64,000 nt of DNA from Cerasicoccus maritimus (GCA_031296935.1 JAVDPD010000005.1:186001-250000), one strand, 5' to 3'; positions 1-9,223 are shown, numbered from the stretch's first letter. A program made the numbers and translations. Notes: generated from the sequence alone by a model not told the origin.

Positions 1-2
1 GC

Positions 3-41
3 ATCCTCGTTTATAATAACAAGACCGTGGTGTTCGACTAA
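3..41 (+). CDS. 3' end of an unidentified gene
   Basis: One frame stays open from the window edge and ends with TAA after 12 sense codons (ILVYNNKTVVFD). The mix of hydrophobic and polar residues looks like a protein C-terminus, and the stop lies just before the convergent rhamnosidase gene. A short hairpin (AAGCGC ... GCGCTT, about 40-58) follows the stop. The stretch is too short to identify a family, and a chance open frame is possible. Confidence 0.3.
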   Translation: MLVYNNKTVVFD

Positions 42-56
42 GCGCTGAATTTGCGC

Positions 57-2765
57 TTAACCGAATTGACACTGGAAGACGTAGCTGCCGGCGCCCACGG
101 TTAGCATCCGGTAGCCCGGCTCATCGGATTCCGTGGTTGGGACGGCGGTATCGCCTTTGGTGACGCTGCTGGCGTCTGTTGTCGGCAAGTGGATTTCCGC
201 CGTGGCGTTGCCCGGGATTTCGACTTCGAGCGTGAACGTATCGCCGTCAAGTTGCCAGTCGCTGCGGATGACGCCGCGCACGCATTCGTGAGTCGCGCCA
301 GCCGAGGTCAGCCCGCCGCCTACGCGCGGGCGAATGCGGATCTTGGCAAAGGCTGGCTCGAGCAGATCGATGCCCGCCATGTCGGAGAAGAGCCATTCGC
401 AGACGGCGCCGTAGGCATAGTGCGCGTAGCTGTTCATGTTGGGGTCGCCGGGGCCATCCTTGTCGTGGTAGCCGTTCCAGCGTTCCCAGATCGACGTGGC
501 GCCGTGGGCGATCTCGTAGCCCCAGCTCGGGTAGTCCTGCTTGAGCAATAGCTCGTAGCAAAGCTCGGTTTGGCCGAAGCGCGACAGCACCGGTAGCAGG
601 TAGGGGAGGCCGACAAAGCCCGTCGTTAAGTGCGTGTCGTGTGCGCGGATGTTGGCCACGAGGTGCTTGACGGCGGCTGGGCGTTGGTCTTCCTCAAGCA
701 AGTCAAATTGGAGCGCGAGCAGGTAGCCGGTCTGTGATTCGATGGCTTTGGAGCGGCCTATAATGCGGCCATCGGTGGTGCGGAATTCGCGTTGGAAATC
801 AGCGCGTATTGCCTCCCATTCCTTGGAGAACGTTTCGGCTTCCTCCGCTTTGCCGAGCACGTAGGCGGCAATGCAGCAACAGCGCACGCTCTCGGCGTAA
901 AAAGCGGTGCGGATGATTTCGCCAGCGGTGTCGGAGTTGACGTTTAGCCAGTCACCGAAGAGCGTGGGGGTGTCAACCGTTTCGCCATTCGGCAGCTTAT
1001 CCAAGGGATAGCCGTAGCGGATCTTCGTGCCCGGCGCGGTGGTGCGGCGGTAGAAGTCGACGTAGCGCGTCATCATTCCGTAGTGCTTTTCGAGCACGCG
1101 TTGGTCACCGTAGCACTTGTAAATGGTCGTGGGGCAAATGGTGGTCGCGTCGCCCCAAGCGGCCTCAGCGGTGCCGCCGTTCGGCGAAGGGATCAGCTTT
1201 TTGCCTTCGGCACGGCAGCCGGTGGGGGCGACCATTGGCGCGCGGCCATCGGGCTCGCAGGCGTCCTCCAGATCTTGGAGCCACTTGTCGAAAAACGCCG
1301 CCACATCGTGGAAGGCAATCGCGGTGCGCAGGTAGGCTTGGGCATCACCCGTCCAGCCGAGGCGCTCGTCGCGCTGTGGGCAGTCGGTTGGGGCTTCGAG
1401 GTAGTTCGAGCGCTGGGTCCACACGGCGTTGCTGGCGAGCTTTTCCAGCATGGGGTTGCTGCAACGGAGTTTGCCCGCCTCGGGGCAAAAGCTGCCCACG
1501 AAAACGCCGGTGATGACGTCTTCCGGCGGTTCGCCGGGGAAGCCGCTGAGCTCGACGTATTGGAAACCGTGGAAGGTAAACTTCGGCGTCCAGGTAACTT
1601 CACCGTCGTCGGCAGCGATGTAGGTATCGGTCGCGAGCGCGGTGCGCAGGTTGTCGACGTAGATTTCCTTGTCTGGCGTGAGGACTTCCGCGAAGCGCAG
1701 ACGAATGACCGTGCCGCCCGGGATGTCGGCTTTCAGGCGGACGTAGCCGGAGAAATTTTGGCCGAGGTCAAAGATCCATTTACCCGGGCTTTGCTGCCAG
1801 CGTTTCACGGGCTGGAACTCGTATTGCTCGGTGACGGGCACACCGCGATGGTGCTCGATTAATTCATCTGCGACGTCTTTGGCGCGGACGGGGTAGGTGC
1901 GCTTGATGGTTTGAAAACCGGGTTGGCTCCAGCCCTTGAGCTGTAAATTGGCGTCGTAGGTTTCGCCGTTGAGCATACTGGCCGCAAGGATTGGGCCGGG
2001 GGCGCTAACCCAGGATTCGTCGGTGCAGACCCACTCCACGGAGCCATCGGCGCGCTCCAGACGGAGCATGGCCAGCGCTTCGAGTTCGGCGCCCCAGTTG
2101 GTGCGACGGTGCTCCCAAGTCATTTCGCCGCGATACCAGCCTTCGGCCAACGTGCAGGCAATGGCGTTGTCGCCGTTTTGCACAAGCGCAGTGACGTCAA
2201 AACAATGGCTGGGTAGGCGGATGCTGTAGTCTGTCCAGCCAGGCAGGAATTTGTTGCCAGTGACGTTTTGGCCGTTGATTTCAAACTCCACGAGCCCCTT
2301 GGCCGTCGCGTAAAGTCGCGCGTCCACGATCTCGCCTTCGACGGCGAACTCGCGCCGAAAATGCGGGCATGCGCGCAGGCTGCCCTGGAAGTGGCGAATC
2401 CACTTGGCGCGCTTCCACTCCGCGCGGTCGAGGATGCCCATCGCGAAATAAGCAGGCTCGCACCAGTCGCTTTCGTCGCCATCAGCGCCCCACAGTTTTA
2501 GGCGCCACTGGTAGTGTTGATGCGCTTCTAGCGCTTCGCCCGCGTATTGGATGTGAAGCTGGTCCGCGCCTGTGGTTTTTCCGGAGTCCCAGACGCAGGC
2601 GTCGAAGGATGCATTGGCTGGCGCGACCTGCAGTTGCCACGCAGATTGTGCGGCGTTACGGCTTAAGGCTTGAACTTGCCAACTGAAAGCCACTTGACCA
2701 TTTTCCAGGCCAAGTGGGGCGTATTGATGGGCGCAGCGAAGTTTGACGGGGGCTATCGAGGGCAT
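57..2765 (-). CDS. alpha-L-rhamnosidase, glycoside hydrolase family 78
   Basis: Predicted inverting hydrolase that removes terminal alpha-L-rhamnose from plant or algal glycans. About 902 aa, a usual length for bacterial GH78. The N-terminal part is beta-rich and followed by the (alpha/alpha)6 catalytic barrel. The hallmark motif DCPQRDERLGWTGD lies at about residues 461-474; its acidic residues form the catalytic site in this family. The C-terminus is the usual beta-sandwich. I chose the ATG at 2765, because the protein then begins MPSIAPVKLRC and enters the conserved N-terminal strand at once; a TTG 60 bases upstream is open but less likely. No signal peptide is visible, so it may act in the cytoplasm on imported oligosaccharides. 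Family call is firm; the exact substrate is unknown. Confidence 0.93.
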   Translation of the reverse strand: MPSIAPVKLRCAHQYAPLGLENGQVAFSWQVQALSRNAAQSAWQLQVAPANASFDACVWDSGKTTGADQLHIQYAGEALEAHQHYQWRLKLWGADGDESDWCEPAYFAMGILDRAEWKRAKWIRHFQGSLRACPHFRREFAVEGEIVDARLYATAKGLVEFEINGQNVTGNKFLPGWTDYSIRLPSHCFDVTALVQNGDNAIACTLAEGWYRGEMTWEHRRTNWGAELEALAMLRLERADGSVEWVCTDESWVSAPGPILAASMLNGETYDANLQLKGWSQPGFQTIKRTYPVRAKDVADELIEHHRGVPVTEQYEFQPVKRWQQSPGKWIFDLGQNFSGYVRLKADIPGGTVIRLRFAEVLTPDKEIYVDNLRTALATDTYIAADDGEVTWTPKFTFHGFQYVELSGFPGEPPEDVITGVFVGSFCPEAGKLRCSNPMLEKLASNAVWTQRSNYLEAPTDCPQRDERLGWTGDAQAYLRTAIAFHDVAAFFDKWLQDLEDACEPDGRAPMVAPTGCRAEGKKLIPSPNGGTAEAAWGDATTICPTTIYKCYGDQRVLEKHYGMMTRYVDFYRRTTAPGTKIRYGYPLDKLPNGETVDTPTLFGDWLNVNSDTAGEIIRTAFYAESVRCCCIAAYVLGKAEEAETFSKEWEAIRADFQREFRTTDGRIIGRSKAIESQTGYLLALQFDLLEEDQRPAAVKHLVANIRAHDTHLTTGFVGLPYLLPVLSRFGQTELCYELLLKQDYPSWGYEIAHGATSIWERWNGYHDKDGPGDPNMNSYAHYAYGAVCEWLFSDMAGIDLLEPAFAKIRIRPRVGGGLTSAGATHECVRGVIRSDWQLDGDTFTLEVEIPGNATAEIHLPTTDASSVTKGDTAVPTTESDEPGYRMLTVGAGSYVFQCQFG

Positions 2766-2853
2766 ACAGAGATGATTTAAATCTTCTTTGATTACACCTT
2801 TGGCTTGGACCGCTCTAACGGTCAACCCTAACTTGTTAAGCCGTGGTAGATTG

Positions 2854-3816
2854 CTAGGGGCGTCGCTTAAGGCCTAGTTGCTGACGAATATCCAAGGCAC
2901 ACTTGACGTGATCGGCGTTATAGTAGCACCAAGGGCGTATCGTAATGCGGTTTTGAATCAGTTTGAGGAGCCCGGCAGCCTTAGGCGCATCGTTGACCAG
3001 ATAGAAGGCCATAGCGAAGTGGTTGTAGAAACAAGTGTTTTGCCACGAGTCTACTTCTTGGCTGAGCGGCATTGCTTGCGCGAAGGCAGCTTCTAACTCT
3101 TCACGGACGGCAGGCGATTTCAGATAAGCATCCGCTGCGTATTGATTGTTTTCAAATGCGGCATAATGCAGCCAGCGCTCGATGTGGGCGGCGGCGATGA
3201 GGGTTACGCCGAATGGGAAGTCTTCAGTTTGCGCGGCTAAATCCCGTGCAATCTCGAACATGATGTCATGGCTGCCAAACCACTTTTCGCAGGCTAAAGT
3301 GAGTAGTGCGATGCTGCCCGTAAGGAAGTCCGGGCACACGGTGTGCATTTGCCGATGGAGTTCGAAGACGTCCTGTAAGCCGATGCCGTATGGCTCACAG
3401 CCCAGTATCAACGCATAGGCAGGGAGGGGACTGTTTGGGGCAACTTCTGTTGCGTGATCGATGAATTCCCGCGTTTCGTAAAAGCGCTGGTAGTAATTCT
3501 CGTATTGCTTATTGGAGGTGTCTTGTGCACGGGCTCCACCTCGCGCATCCATGGCCAGACGGCTCAGTGTATAGGCTGTGACTACATTTGCCGTAGGGTT
3601 GTTTGGGGCAGACTGGTGGAAGGCCTTTATGCCTGGAGCGGCATCGAACGACTTTTGGCAAATGGTGTCGCAACAAAGGATTTGTTGCTCTGGATGCAAG
3701 GGCTCAAGCAGGGATGCTAGTTCATCCCATTTCTTGGCCTTGAATAAGGCAAAGCTCTTCGTGGCTTCAGGCAGTCCGAGTGTAATGTCGGCTTCAAATC
3801 GCTTCAAAAATTGCAC
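2854..3816 (-). CDS. uncharacterised helical protein, TPR-like
   Basis: A 320-aa soluble protein I do not recognise. It is helix-rich with alternating small and aromatic residues (for example AMAFYLVNDAPKAAGLLKL near the end) that suggest TPR-like helical repeats, but no repeat is regular enough to name a family. It is unusually rich in Cys, Tyr and Phe. No signal peptide or membrane segment is visible. The start appears to be GTG at 3816 with no clear ribosome site. It lies 88 bases upstream of the rhamnosidase on the same strand, so cotranscription is possible. Its bases look somewhat more AT-rich than the neighbouring genes. Function unknown. Confidence 0.72.
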   Translation of the reverse strand: MQFLKRFEADITLGLPEATKSFALFKAKKWDELASLLEPLHPEQQILCCDTICQKSFDAAPGIKAFHQSAPNNPTANVVTAYTLSRLAMDARGGARAQDTSNKQYENYYQRFYETREFIDHATEVAPNSPLPAYALILGCEPYGIGLQDVFELHRQMHTVCPDFLTGSIALLTLACEKWFGSHDIMFEIARDLAAQTEDFPFGVTLIAAAHIERWLHYAAFENNQYAADAYLKSPAVREELEAAFAQAMPLSQEVDSWQNTCFYNHFAMAFYLVNDAPKAAGLLKLIQNRITIRPWCYYNADHVKCALDIRQQLGLKRRP

Positions 3817-3902
3817 GATGCTGATCTTTCAGCAAAAAGCATCGGGCGCCCAGTCTTTTTGTGATGACTTAAGCGAAAACGTGGCGCTCTACGGCTTTGT
3901 GT

Positions 3903-4436
3903 TTAGCCGTGGCCCTTGGAACCCGTGGCGACACGCTGCTCCAGCTTATCCCAGTTCTCACCGGTCACGCGGAAGGCGGCTGCAAAACCGAGCACCACGC
4001 GGCCACTGGTGGGTACGAGGCGAATCATGTGGAAGTCATTCATGCCGGCGAGCATGTCGATCATGCCGCCGAATTTTTCGCGGAAGGCATCGATCTGGAC
4101 TTTGCATTCCTCGCTGTCGCGTGGGAGCTCTTCAGGCTTCACGGTGTAAGTGGCGCGGCGGCGGGCAAAGATCTGTTTGGCGGCGGACTCGTCTTCGATC
4201 AACATGACGCTAGCGGTGTTGCCGCCGCGCAGGTTGATCGTGTGGCGCGCCATTTCGCTGACGAACACGTAGAAGTTGCCCTGGGCGTCGCGCACATGCG
4301 GCACGTAGGAGGACTCCGGGGTGGGGGACGCTCCGCCGGTGGCGAGGATCAAGGATTGGGTGTTGGCGAGCAGCTCGGCGTAGTCGGCCTCGGCTGCAGA
4401 AATTGCGTCTTCAGTTACTGGCATGTCGATCAGCAT
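3903..4436 (-). CDS. HugZ-like heme-utilisation / pyridoxamine-phosphate-oxidase-fold protein
   Basis: A 177-aa protein of the FMN-binding split-barrel superfamily, closest in layout to HugZ-type proteins, which bind or degrade heme. The order of conserved parts fits: an N-terminal helix (YAELLANTQSLILAT), a strand with SSYVPHVRDAQGNFYVFVS, then HTINLRGGNTASVMLIEDE, a RRRATY strand, and a C-terminal strand ending GRVVLGFAAAFRV. Start codons at 4436 and 4424 are both possible. The start is flanked by a perfect 13-bp inverted repeat that resembles an iron-regulator operator (separate entry), which fits a heme or iron role. A general flavin reductase of the same fold is the main alternative. Confidence 0.8.
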   Translation of the reverse strand: MLIDMPVTEDAISAAEADYAELLANTQSLILATGGASPTPESSYVPHVRDAQGNFYVFVSEMARHTINLRGGNTASVMLIEDESAAKQIFARRRATYTVKPEELPRDSEECKVQIDAFREKFGGMIDMLAGMNDFHMIRLVPTSGRVVLGFAAAFRVTGENWDKLEQRVATGSKGHG

Positions 4437-4439
4437 GGC

Positions 4440-4479
4440 GAATGAATCTCATAAGGAAAGTCGAAAATGAGATTCATTC
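4440..4479. promoter_or_regulatory. perfect 13-bp palindrome before the HugZ-like gene
   Basis: Arms GAATGAATCTCAT (4440-4452) and ATGAGATTCATTC (4467-4479) pair perfectly across a 14-base spacer, four bases upstream of the ATG. Each arm is close to the AATGATTCTCAT form often seen in Fur boxes. It could be a repressor operator or, in RNA, a hairpin that hides the translation start. Assignment to Fur is inference. Confidence 0.5.
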
Positions 4480-4526
4480 ACGTTATGAGTGTTTCGTATG
4501 TGTAAGTCGTTGATGGCCAGCTCGAG

Positions 4527-4553
4527 TTAATAGTGAGAGCTACTCACTATTAA
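4527..4553. repeat. perfect palindrome TTAATAGTGAG / CTCACTATTAA
   Basis: Eleven-base arms around a five-base loop. A related, less perfect palindrome built from the same words (TAATAGT ... ACTATTA, CTCAC ... GTGAG) is at 37666-37695. Both precede a poly-C element, which suggests two diverged copies of one larger non-coding element. Confidence 0.55.
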
Positions 4554-4617
4554 AATGCTCACGCGTTCACTTTATGTTTGGCGAATGAGGACGAGAGTCG
4601 TAGTGTTTTATTGATCA

Positions 4618-4660
4618 CCAGCGTCCCGCTGGACCGATTGATTTGCCGTCGGCAAATGCC
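4618..4660 (+). repeat. REP-like double hairpin, copy 1
   Basis: First hairpin CCAGCGTCCCGCTGG, then ACCGattGATTT, then a second hairpin TTGCCGTCGGCAA. Related copies, recognised by the same order of words, are at 7797-7838, 52681-52724 and 62579-62616. This copy lies in a long intergenic region. Confidence 0.6.
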
Positions 4661-5060
4661 ACTCCTCTGCGGCTGCTTGTCTAGAGACTGCGCCCCACCT
4701 TTCCACTCCAACTTGAACACTTATACACTTTACCCACCTACACACTTATGAACTTCCCCATCCAGCACCATCCGCCTTAGCCAGCACGCCGAGGTATCCC
4801 AGTCGACGCCATGCGGGGGCTTTCGAGTCGCCAGCGTGTGAGACTTGCGTCAACGGGCCCATTCGCCGCCGGGTAGGTGTGAAGTACCCGGCGCCCGACG
4901 CCCAATGTTGCCGCAAACCAACTCCTCGCCGGACGCCCTATGCCAGCCTGCCCAACGCAGCGTCAGACGTGTGAGCAGACGTATTTGCGTTGCTCCAGCC
5001 GGTGGCCCCTGAGCTGCCAGCGCCCACCTGCGCCTCGTTCCGGCGAGCGGGCGGGTAGGG

Positions 5061-5112
5061 CAGTGTTCTTTGATATTATTACAAGGTGGTTTTACCCCCC
5101 CCCCCGGCCCCC
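5061..5112. repeat. poly-C element, copy 1
   Basis: The words TGTTCTTTGATA, a short AT-rich stretch, GGTTTTA, exactly eleven C, GG and CCCCC. The same arrangement, also with exactly eleven C, is at 38294-38347. The complementary strand is a long G tract that could form a quadruplex. Confidence 0.6.
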
Positions 5113-5239
5113 TGAGAAGGGCAATTTTGCTTTTGGGCGGGCGATGTGTTTGCCGTGGGCCAACTGATTCACGCTCTGAAATAACCGATTGCCATACGCT
5201 TATGCACAGTTACAATCCGGTTCAAAATTCTTACCTGCT

Positions 5240-7744
5240 ATGGCTGATACTGAACTCTCTGCACCGCTGCGTCGTACACTACTGCTGAAAATTATCTCCA
5301 ATAAGGAGCCGCAACCGGACGACGTCGATGACGTGATCGAGCTTACTTCGAGCAAAATTGTGGAGCTGCTCCAGGCTCAGTCGATGACATTTTACTTGGT
5401 GCAGGGGAGCAAGATTCGCTTCAAGCACGTGTATTATTCGCCCTCGCTTTGGGGCGATAATAAGGCCAAGGAGCAGGAATTTAACGAGAAGGAAAAGAAG
5501 CTCAAAGAGCTGGAACTGCCAGTGGGCACCGGCATCGTTGGCAAGGTAATCGAACGCGGTGAGCCGGCGTTTTTCTCGCTGTCCAAGGAGAACACGCGGC
5601 CAATGTTCAATATGGCCAAAAACACCGGCTTTGACGTGAATTCGATGGTCACCGTGCCCTTGATTGGCAGCAAGTGTATTGGCGCGATCCAGGTGCTCAA
5701 CAAGGAGCCCGACGCGATCCACCCGGAGTTCCGTCGCGATGATTTAAAGGTGCTCGAAGAAGTTGCCGAATACACCGCGCCGCTCATCCAGCGCCTCATC
5801 GATCCGAAGTACGAGATGCCGGACGAGAAGCTGGCAATGTACATTGCCAAGTTTACCGACTCGCGTCTCGTGCTCGACAAGATGGAGCTCGAGCTTGACG
5901 AGAAGCTGCTCGAAGTCGTGGGCGAAGACCTGATCAAGAAAACGGGCGTGGTGCCGACCAAGAAGTTGACCCCGACCAGTGTCGCGGCGGTGATGATCAA
6001 TCCCTACGACTATCACTCGCGTGAGGAGTTTGAGCGGGAGTCCGAGCTGCATTTGGAAGAGGTGATGGTCGCGCCGGAGTCGTTGATCAACGACCTGATG
6101 GGCGAGTATTTCAAGAGCGCCGCCGCGCCGGAAATGAAGACCTCCGATGACGAGGAAATCTCTGGTCTGGTCGACGTGATTGGGGCCGAATTTGAATCCG
6201 GTGGCGATCCGACCGGGGCTGGCGGCGGTGACCTCGAAGACGAGGATTCTGCGCCGATCATTACCTTGGCTAACCGCATTGTGGAAGACGCCTACGTGCT
6301 GGGCGCGTCCGACATCCACGTGGAGCCGCAGGAGAATGACCTGATCGTGCGCTACCGCATTGATGGTGTTTGCCAGGAAAAGCTGCGTTTGCCCAAACAG
6401 GTAGCCGGCGCCCTGAGCGCGCGCTACAAGATTATGTCTGAGCTGGATATTGCCGAAAAGCGACTTCCGCAAGACGGCCGTATCGTCTTTAAAAAATACA
6501 CGAAGAAAAACATCGATATCGACCTGCGTGTTGCGACCGGCCCGATGAACTTTGGCGAAAAGATCGTCATGCGTATTCTCGATAAGACGAAGAGCGCCTT
6601 GCCGATCACCGCACTGGGCTTTTCGGATTATAACCTGGCCAAATACCGCGACTGTATCCGCCAGCCTTATGGGATGATTCTGCACTGCGGCCCTACCGGT
6701 TCGGGTAAGTCGATGACGCTGTTCTCCGCTTTGCGTGAAATTGCCACACCGGATATCAACATCCAGACGGCGGAAGACCCGATCGAATACACCATCCCGG
6801 GTATCAACCAAATGCAAATGCACAAGCAGATCGGGCTGACCTTTGCCCGTGCCTTGCGCGCCTATTTGCGTATGGACCCCGACATCATTCTGGTGGGGGA
6901 AATTCGTGACCAGGAAACGGCGGAAATCGCTGTGGAGGCCGCGCTCACCGGTCACTTGCTCCTCTCCACGCTCCACACCAATGACGCGCCGTCCACGGTG
7001 GCTCGTTTCACAGACATGGAGATCGAGCCGTTCATGATCTCCGCCTCGCTGCTCGTGGTTTGCGCCCAGCGTCTGATGCGCCGCGTCTGCAAAAGTTGTA
7101 AGGAAGAATACATGCCCGAGGGCAACGAGCTGGAGATCATGATGCGCGCCATGCCCGACTGGGAACCGCACCCGATTTTCCGCGCCTCGGAAAGTGGTTG
7201 TAAAGCCTGCGGTGGCAATGGGATGAAGGGCCGTGTTGGTATTCACGAGCTCATGCAAAACAGTGAGGACCTCGTTCGCGCGATTAACGAAGGCCGCGAA
7301 ACAGCCGACCTCAAACGCATCGCGATGGCGACCGGGATGTATACGCTGCACCAGGATTCGATGCTCAAGGTAACTGAGGGCACGACCACTATTCTGGAAG
7401 CGGTTAGCACGGTGCCGCCCGATATTTCCGCCGCCGACCAGGAAGTTGCTAAAAAGCAGCAAGAGAAGCATCACGAGGACGAAGAGCGCCTCAAGGAGCA
7501 GGAAGCGTTGGACATCCGCAAAAAAGCTGAGGAAGCCGCCGCCGCCAAGCCAAAGCCGGCCTCAGTGGAAGACGACGAGGAAATGGCCAAACTGAAGAAG
7601 CTTGCAGAGTCTGCCGCCGAATCGACCGATGAGGACATCATGTCGGACATCGGGATGGACGACGATTTCGACATGGAGTCGAATCCGAATCCTGCGGCTT
7701 CCACGGATGATGACGACCTCGACGACTTCCTGCCGAAAGTCTAG
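5240..7744 (+). CDS. GspE/PilB-type secretion or pilus assembly ATPase with N-terminal GAF domain
   Basis: Hexameric ATPase that drives type II secretion or type IV pilus extension from the cytoplasmic face of the inner membrane. About 834 aa from ATG 5240 (a TTG at 5189 is also open). Residues about 20-190 form a GAF-like sensor ([18 protein letters not shown] ... [17 protein letters not shown]), in place of the usual GspE N-domain. The ATPase follows: ASDIHVEP, Walker A GPTGSGKS at about 484-491, [12 protein letters not shown] (Asp box/Walker B), a His box near STLHTND, and a CxxC ... CxxC zinc site in the C-domain. The last ~120 residues are a charged coiled coil ending in an Asp/Glu-rich tail. 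It stands alone here without other pilus or secretion genes. The family is certain; the choice between T2SS and T4P is not. Confidence 0.93.
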   Translation: MADTELSAPLRRTLLLKIISNKEPQPDDVDDVIELTSSKIVELLQAQSMTFYLVQGSKIRFKHVYYSPSLWGDNKAKEQEFNEKEKKLKELELPVGTGIVGKVIERGEPAFFSLSKENTRPMFNMAKNTGFDVNSMVTVPLIGSKCIGAIQVLNKEPDAIHPEFRRDDLKVLEEVAEYTAPLIQRLIDPKYEMPDEKLAMYIAKFTDSRLVLDKMELELDEKLLEVVGEDLIKKTGVVPTKKLTPTSVAAVMINPYDYHSREEFERESELHLEEVMVAPESLINDLMGEYFKSAAAPEMKTSDDEEISGLVDVIGAEFESGGDPTGAGGGDLEDEDSAPIITLANRIVEDAYVLGASDIHVEPQENDLIVRYRIDGVCQEKLRLPKQVAGALSARYKIMSELDIAEKRLPQDGRIVFKKYTKKNIDIDLRVATGPMNFGEKIVMRILDKTKSALPITALGFSDYNLAKYRDCIRQPYGMILHCGPTGSGKSMTLFSALREIATPDINIQTAEDPIEYTIPGINQMQMHKQIGLTFARALRAYLRMDPDIILVGEIRDQETAEIAVEAALTGHLLLSTLHTNDAPSTVARFTDMEIEPFMISASLLVVCAQRLMRRVCKSCKEEYMPEGNELEIMMRAMPDWEPHPIFRASESGCKACGGNGMKGRVGIHELMQNSEDLVRAINEGRETADLKRIAMATGMYTLHQDSMLKVTEGTTTILEAVSTVPPDISAADQEVAKKQQEKHHEDEERLKEQEALDIRKKAEEAAAAKPKPASVEDDEEMAKLKKLAESAAESTDEDIMSDIGMDDDFDMESNPNPAASTDDDDLDDFLPKV

Positions 7745-7796
7745 CGGAAGCGATGGATAAGCAGAAAAAGCTGCTCTGAGGGCCAACGCCGTCCCC

Positions 7797-7838
7797 CCAT
7801 TTTGCACAGCAAAATCTACCGGTCCAGCCGGAGGCTGG
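7797..7838 (-). repeat. REP-like double hairpin, copy 2, between convergent gspE-type gene and mreD
   Basis: Read on the minus strand: CCAGCCTCCGGCTGG, ACCGGTAGA, then TTTTGCTGTGCAAAA. It starts one base beyond the mreD stop and fills the gap between two convergent genes, so it may serve as a two-way terminator or mRNA end stabiliser. Confidence 0.65.
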
Positions 7839-7839
7839 G

Positions 7840-8367
7840 TTATTGGGGAGGGGCGTCGGAGTGGGGGTCGGAGCCGAAGATGTGCATGAGGCTGTATTGC
7901 AGCTCTACGAACCAGTTGCCCACGGGATAGATGAGCAGAGCGGAGATCAGGGCGTCGACAAGTATGCGCTCGGTGTAGTATTTGCCGATTGCCAGGTCTG
8001 GTGCCAGTAGGATGCCCTGCACAAAGACCAGGAGGACATTGAGCAGCGCAATGGTCGTGAGCAGTTGGAAACGGCGAAAGCGCCTCAGTTGGCTGCTGAA
8101 ATTTCGAAAAATCACGTAGCCGGTGCCTAGGATGATCAGGTAGGGCATGGCCGGACCGCCGTAGGGTGCTTGATAAAACAGGGCGGTGGCAAAGCAGAGC
8201 AGGAGCCCCCAGCGTGGTGGGGTGTGAAGCGCGGGCAGCAGGACGAGTAGCGCCGGCAGGCAGATATAAAAACCGGCCACTGAGGCCGCATCGTTGACCA
8301 TGCGCAGCAGAATGATCAGCAGCAAATTGCAGATCAAAAACAGTGGCCAGCGCAGGTCAAATTCCAC
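7840..8367 (-). CDS. mreD: rod shape-determining protein MreD
   Basis: Inner-membrane part of the elongasome that links MreB and MreC to peptidoglycan synthesis. About 175 aa with five or six hydrophobic helices (LFLICNLLLIILLRM, YICLPALLVLLPALH, AMPYLIILGTGYVIF, LLTTIALLNVLLVFVQGIL), the usual size and layout of MreD, which has little sequence conservation. I chose the GTG at 8367: it overlaps the mreC stop and has GGAGGAG a few bases before it, one of the few strong ribosome sites in the window; the longer TTG frame lies inside mreC. The overlap implies coupled translation. Position after mreB and mreC supports the call as much as the sequence does. Confidence 0.85.
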   Translation of the reverse strand: MEFDLRWPLFLICNLLLIILLRMVNDAASVAGFYICLPALLVLLPALHTPPRWGLLLCFATALFYQAPYGGPAMPYLIILGTGYVIFRNFSSQLRRFRRFQLLTTIALLNVLLVFVQGILLAPDLAIGKYYTERILVDALISALLIYPVGNWFVELQYSLMHIFGSDPHSDAPPQ

Positions 8368-9223
8368 CCGACTCCTCCATCTCGGCGCGCTCGATGGCGA
8401 GCTCTTGTCCAAATGGGATAACAATCGCCACTTCGCGCAGGGCTGACAGTTGCGGGCTCAGGCGCACGGACCCTTTTTGAAAGTAGCCATCGGACCCCGG
8501 CTCAAGCGCGGTGATTTCGCCAATGGTCAAGCCTGCCGGGAAAATGCCGCCCAGCTCGGATGAGACCAACTTGCGCGGCTCGGTGGGGGTCACGTTAATG
8601 GTCGGCGGGACATTGAGCGCCTCACCGCGCGGCGGGCTGAAGGGCGGGTTGACGACGCCAATGTAGGTGACCGGCGCGGCCTCTCCCACTACGTTGGCCG
8701 CCATGCGAAACCCCGGGCTGCTGACGAGCTCGACGGTCGCGGTGTAGGCATGGACTTCGCGCACGCGGCCAACAACGCCGCCGTTGTAAATGACCGCCGC
8801 GCCGACCGGGATGTTGTAATTCTCGCCCTTGCGAATGATCACCTGATGCCACCAGGCGGATATGTCGCGCTGGGCCACGCGGGCGACTTCGTAGCGAAAT
8901 TCGGGGCGGGAGGGGAGTTCCAGCAAGCTTTCCAGACGTGCGATTTCAGCTTCTTGCGTGAGGTTTTCCTGCTGGGCGATTTGGTAGCGGGAATTGAGGC
9001 GTGAAAGGTCGCGTCCGGCTTCAATAAGGTCGTTTTTCGAGCGGGTGCGCAGCGACCAGTAGGTTTGTAGGTCCTTCACGTAGCCCTGCACGGCGATCAT
9101 TGGCGCCTGAAACTCGTAGAACGCATCCTGCGTGAAGCGCTTCACCACTACCGGCGTCAGCGTCCAGATCGCCAGAAAAATCAAAAGCAGCAAGATCGGC
9201 TTTAGCTGGCGAAGGAGTTTCAT
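8357..9223 (-). CDS. mreC: rod shape-determining protein MreC
   Basis: Periplasmic scaffold of the cell-wall elongation complex. 288 aa, with one N-terminal membrane helix (PILLLLIFLAIWTLTPVVV), a coiled coil (about residues 60-100) and the two beta-barrel halves typical of MreC: ARVAQRDISAWWHQVIIRKG, then VGAAVIYNGGVVGRVREVHAYTATVEL and the C-terminal LPAGLTIGEIT-like stretch (FPAGLTIGEITALEPGSDG). Its stop overlaps the mreD start. The gap from mreB (about 435 bp) is unusually large because a miniature inverted-repeat element sits there, so mreCD may depend on read-through of that element or on its own promoter. Confidence 0.92.
   Translation of the reverse strand: MKLLRQLKPILLLLIFLAIWTLTPVVVKRFTQDAFYEFQAPMIAVQGYVKDLQTYWSLRTRSKNDLIEAGRDLSRLNSRYQIAQQENLTQEAEIARLESLLELPSRPEFRYEVARVAQRDISAWWHQVIIRKGENYNIPVGAAVIYNGGVVGRVREVHAYTATVELVSSPGFRMAANVVGEAAPVTYIGVVNPPFSPPRGEALNVPPTINVTPTEPRKLVSSELGGIFPAGLTIGEITALEPGSDGYFQKGSVRLSPQLSALREVAIVIPFGQELAIERAEMEESGGI

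Larger units (their letters stand above)
4441..5239. other. 799-bp intergenic region with palindromes and a poly-C element
   Basis: No convincing gene. It holds the HugZ palindrome, a perfect palindrome at 4527-4553 (arms TTAATAGTGAG and CTCACTATTAA), a REP-like double hairpin at 4618-4660 and an 11-C element at 5061-5112. The ORFs at 4940-5167 and 5070-5288 have no protein-like composition. The same order of an ACTATTA palindrome followed by a poly-C element recurs at 37666-38347. Confidence 0.6.

Noticed and set aside
3816..3902. Promoter between the unknown helical gene and the HugZ-like gene
   Set aside because: AT content and words are not convincing; no paired -35/-10 at the right distance.
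5744..7474. 576-aa antisense frame opposite the ATPase gene
   Set aside because: It is a shadow of a GC-rich real gene; composition (His, Arg, Val-rich) follows the complement of the ATPase codons and no motif is seen.
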